Shown: piece by piece, positions 4,610 to 5,626 of the stretch | Layout: each line of letters begins with the position of its first letter | Numbering within the stretch: position 1 is the first letter of the stretch | Source of the DNA: an uncultured Chlorobiales bacterium | GTDB taxonomy: Bacteria; Bacteroidota; Chlorobiia; Chlorobiales; Chlorobiaceae | Length of the DNA stretch: 5,626 nucleotides | Assembly: GCA_903901395.1 (NCBI GenBank) | Contig: CAIUQW010000261.1 | Span: 1 to 5,626 of the forward strand | Direction: 5' to 3' | Made by a program: the position numbers and the translations under genes | Notes under the pieces: model-generated | The model's input: only the letters and a program-made list of their open reading frames with translations | The model's database searches: none | What the model was told of the DNA's origin: nothing

Positions 4610-5098
4610 ATGACACGCACCAACACACTTCCGCTATTCACCGAAGAGGCTTCAATGGTGACTATTCCACAGTACGGGGTAAGACTCGTCAGGGAAAGCG
4701 AGTTCAAGTACGCCAATAAAAAAATCACCGGTTCCGAGGTGATTTGTGACCTGCTCAGGACAATCGGTTTGCATGAAAAGGCCACTGAAGAATTTTACAG
4801 CATTTACCTGAGCACGAAAAACGATGTGCTTGGGGTTGAGATGATCAGCAGGGGCACTTTGACGGCCTCACTGGTACATCCGCGCGAAGTGTTCAAGGGC
4901 GCTCTTCTTGCCAACGCCTATGCCCTCATTCTGGCCCATAACCACCCGTCCGGGAACGTTGAGCCAAGTAACGCGGACAAGCAGGTAACGGCTATATTGA
5001 CGAAGGCGGGAAATATCCTCGATGTGAAAATCCTCGATCACGTCATTATCGGCAGTAAGGAAGCGTATTACAGTTTCAGGGATCATTCCCTGATTTGA
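4610..5098 (+). CDS. radC: RadC-like JAB/MPN-domain protein, short mobile-element form
   Basis: This is a 162-residue protein containing the RadC/JAB1-MPN (JAMM) fold. The metal-binding motif HNHPSG (H110, H112), with S120 and D123, is complete. The partner Glu lies in EEFYSIYL (about residue 61), and VHPREVFKGALLANA before the motif and LDHVIIG after it are standard RadC sequence. Full-length chromosomal RadC is about 220 residues with an N-terminal helix-hairpin-helix. That domain is missing here, as is usual for plasmid, prophage and island copies. The biochemical role is unproven; the older DNA-repair assignment has been disputed. Two starts are possible: ATG 4610, with no clear Shine-Dalgarno, and ATG 4655, with GAAGAGG 5 bases upstream, giving 147 residues beginning MVTIPQYGVRLVRES. 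The latter agrees better with relatives. A terminator follows. Confidence 0.88.
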   Translation: MTRTNTLPLFTEEASMVTIPQYGVRLVRESEFKYANKKITGSEVICDLLRTIGLHEKATEEFYSIYLSTKNDVLGVEMISRGTLTASLVHPREVFKGALLANAYALILAHNHPSGNVEPSNADKQVTAILTKAGNILDVKILDHVIIGSKEAYYSFRDHSLI

Positions 5099-5111
5099 AC
5101 GATCTCGCGGC

Positions 5112-5133
5112 GGCCCGGCCAAGCCGGGCCTTT
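5112..5133 (+). terminator. Rho-independent terminator after radC
   Basis: GGCCCGGC (5112-5119) and GCCGGGCC (5123-5130) form a perfect 8-bp GC stem around a 3-nt loop, followed by a short T-run (TTTCC). It begins 13 bases after the radC stop. It also separates radC from the convergent minus-strand gene that ends at 5137, but the minus strand has no T-run after the stem. Confidence 0.75.
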
Positions 5134-5136
5134 CCG

Positions 5137-5578
5137 TTAAAGGGACTTTGCTGAAGGAGCGTCGTGTGGTTGTGCTGGAGCTTTTTCCGCCAGTTGCAGT
5201 TGTGCTGATTTCAATCGTTCATGCTCTGCACGGGTGGCGTTTTCACGCGCCGTATTGCCGCTCAGAGCCAGAATCTGGGCTTTGGTGGACTCCGGCAGCC
5301 AAAAGAAAAATTCGATCTTCTGAGGCTTTGGAATTTCATCCCAGTCCAGTGCAAAGATGATTTCCTCACGCTGCTCTTTGTTCAGCAGGCTCCACATCCC
5401 CAGTTCAAGAGCAGTTTTGGGCGCTTTGCGGGTGATTTTCGATGGCGACGAGGGCAGCAGTCTCTTTTGCTGGAGATCGATCAAATTCTGAGCAGCGAAG
5501 CTCAGCGAAAAGAGTTTCTGCCTCCTCGCTGTTTCGAGTGGGTAAAGGCAAAAGAAACGTACCTTGCAATTTGACCAT
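5137..5578 (-). CDS. Hypothetical acidic/helical protein, probably frameshifted
   Basis: I do not recognise the family. From ATG 5578 one frame gives a natural-looking start (MVKLQGTFLLPLPTRNSEEA, then ETLFAELR, KETAALVAIENHPQSAQN) but stops at TGA 5405-5407. The +1 frame, entered just after the AAC at 5419-5417, continues with ALELGMWSLLNKEQREE, IIFALDWDEIPKPQK, IEFFFWLPESTKAQIL and a charged Ala/Gln-rich tail to TAA at 5137-5139. Joined, these make 146 residues of even composition. The uninterrupted alternative starts at TTG 5583 (148 residues), but its first ~55 residues are Cys-, Phe- and Arg-rich and unnatural. So a one-base insertion near 5416, or +1 frameshifting at TCT-TGA, is likely. 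The ATG lies 12 bases after the stop of another minus-strand gene, suggesting an operon. Confidence 0.55.
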
Positions 5579-5590
5579 TCCAACCCGCTG

Positions 5591-5626
5591 TTAGTGAAAG
5601 ACCTTGACCTTTTTCAGCTCGCGCTC
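5591..5626 (-). CDS. C-terminal end of an unidentified gene (partial)
   Basis: From the right window edge the minus strand reads ERELKKVKVFH and stops with TAA at 5591-5593. The charged composition and the 12-base spacing to the next minus-strand ATG (5578) suggest a real gene end in the same operon. Another minus frame is also open from the edge, so this is a modest inference. The product cannot be named from 11 residues. Confidence 0.4.
   Translation of the reverse strand, partial: ERELKKVKVFH

Noticed and set aside
4342..4785. 147-codon minus frame across the radC leader
   Set aside because: Runs antisense into radC, no ribosome-binding site, no domain; shadow frame.
1..5626. tRNA, rRNA, insertion-sequence transposase or integrase
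   Set aside because: I looked in all frames and for cloverleaf or terminal-repeat patterns and saw none.

Overview
The window looks like a decayed accessory or plasmid-type region of a Gram-negative bacterium. The evidence is a trbI/virB10-type conjugation gene of the IncP/Ti trb family followed by a DUF2274-like gene, then ardC (antirestriction) and a short mobile-element-type radC. No gene fixes the species. A green sulfur bacterium or a proteobacterium would both fit, and I do not claim either. The first ~300 bases are AT-rich and differ in composition from the GC-richer remainder.

Layout. Positions 2-52 hold the C-terminus of a plus-strand gene cut by the window edge. Two attC-like integron recombination sites follow back to back (67-198 and 221-291). 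No integrase is present. Next, on the minus strand, is a degraded toxin-antitoxin locus: a RelE/HigB-type toxin remnant with two in-frame stops and a lost C-terminus (980-795), an apparently intact NadS/HigA-type HTH antitoxin (748-407), and a 33-codon scrap with the DGQQR motif of DUF262 proteins (399-298). The locus abuts a trbI gene (936-2238, plus) that has lost its native start and carries a frameshift near 1587-1590. An intact DUF2274-like gene follows (2250-2537).

Positions 2538-3255 hold no convincing gene. They contain hairpins and the leader of ardC (3256-4086), where one segment can pair with either of two others. A Rho-independent terminator overlaps the ardC stop codon. Directly after it is an array of CATG tetranucleotides spaced exactly 8 bp apart (9 exact matches in 11 registers, 4100-4183). 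It includes a 13-bp inverted repeat. A second strong terminator lies at 4310-4354. The leader of radC (4386-4568) folds into a long nested stem, followed by radC (4610-5098) and its terminator. The right end carries two minus-strand genes converging on radC: a hypothetical protein that reads as one 146-residue protein only if a +1 frameshift is allowed, and the last 11 codons of another gene.

How it fits together. trbI and the DUF2274-like gene are the end of a conjugation (type IV secretion) cluster. ardC would protect incoming DNA from host restriction. Four loci are broken (toxin, trbI, DUF262 scrap, terminal hypothetical gene), so the region looks like a former mobile element in decay. 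The antitoxin, DUF2274-like gene, ardC and radC remain open. The most unusual signals are the 8-bp-periodic CATG array and the two structured leaders, upstream of an antirestriction gene and a radC gene.
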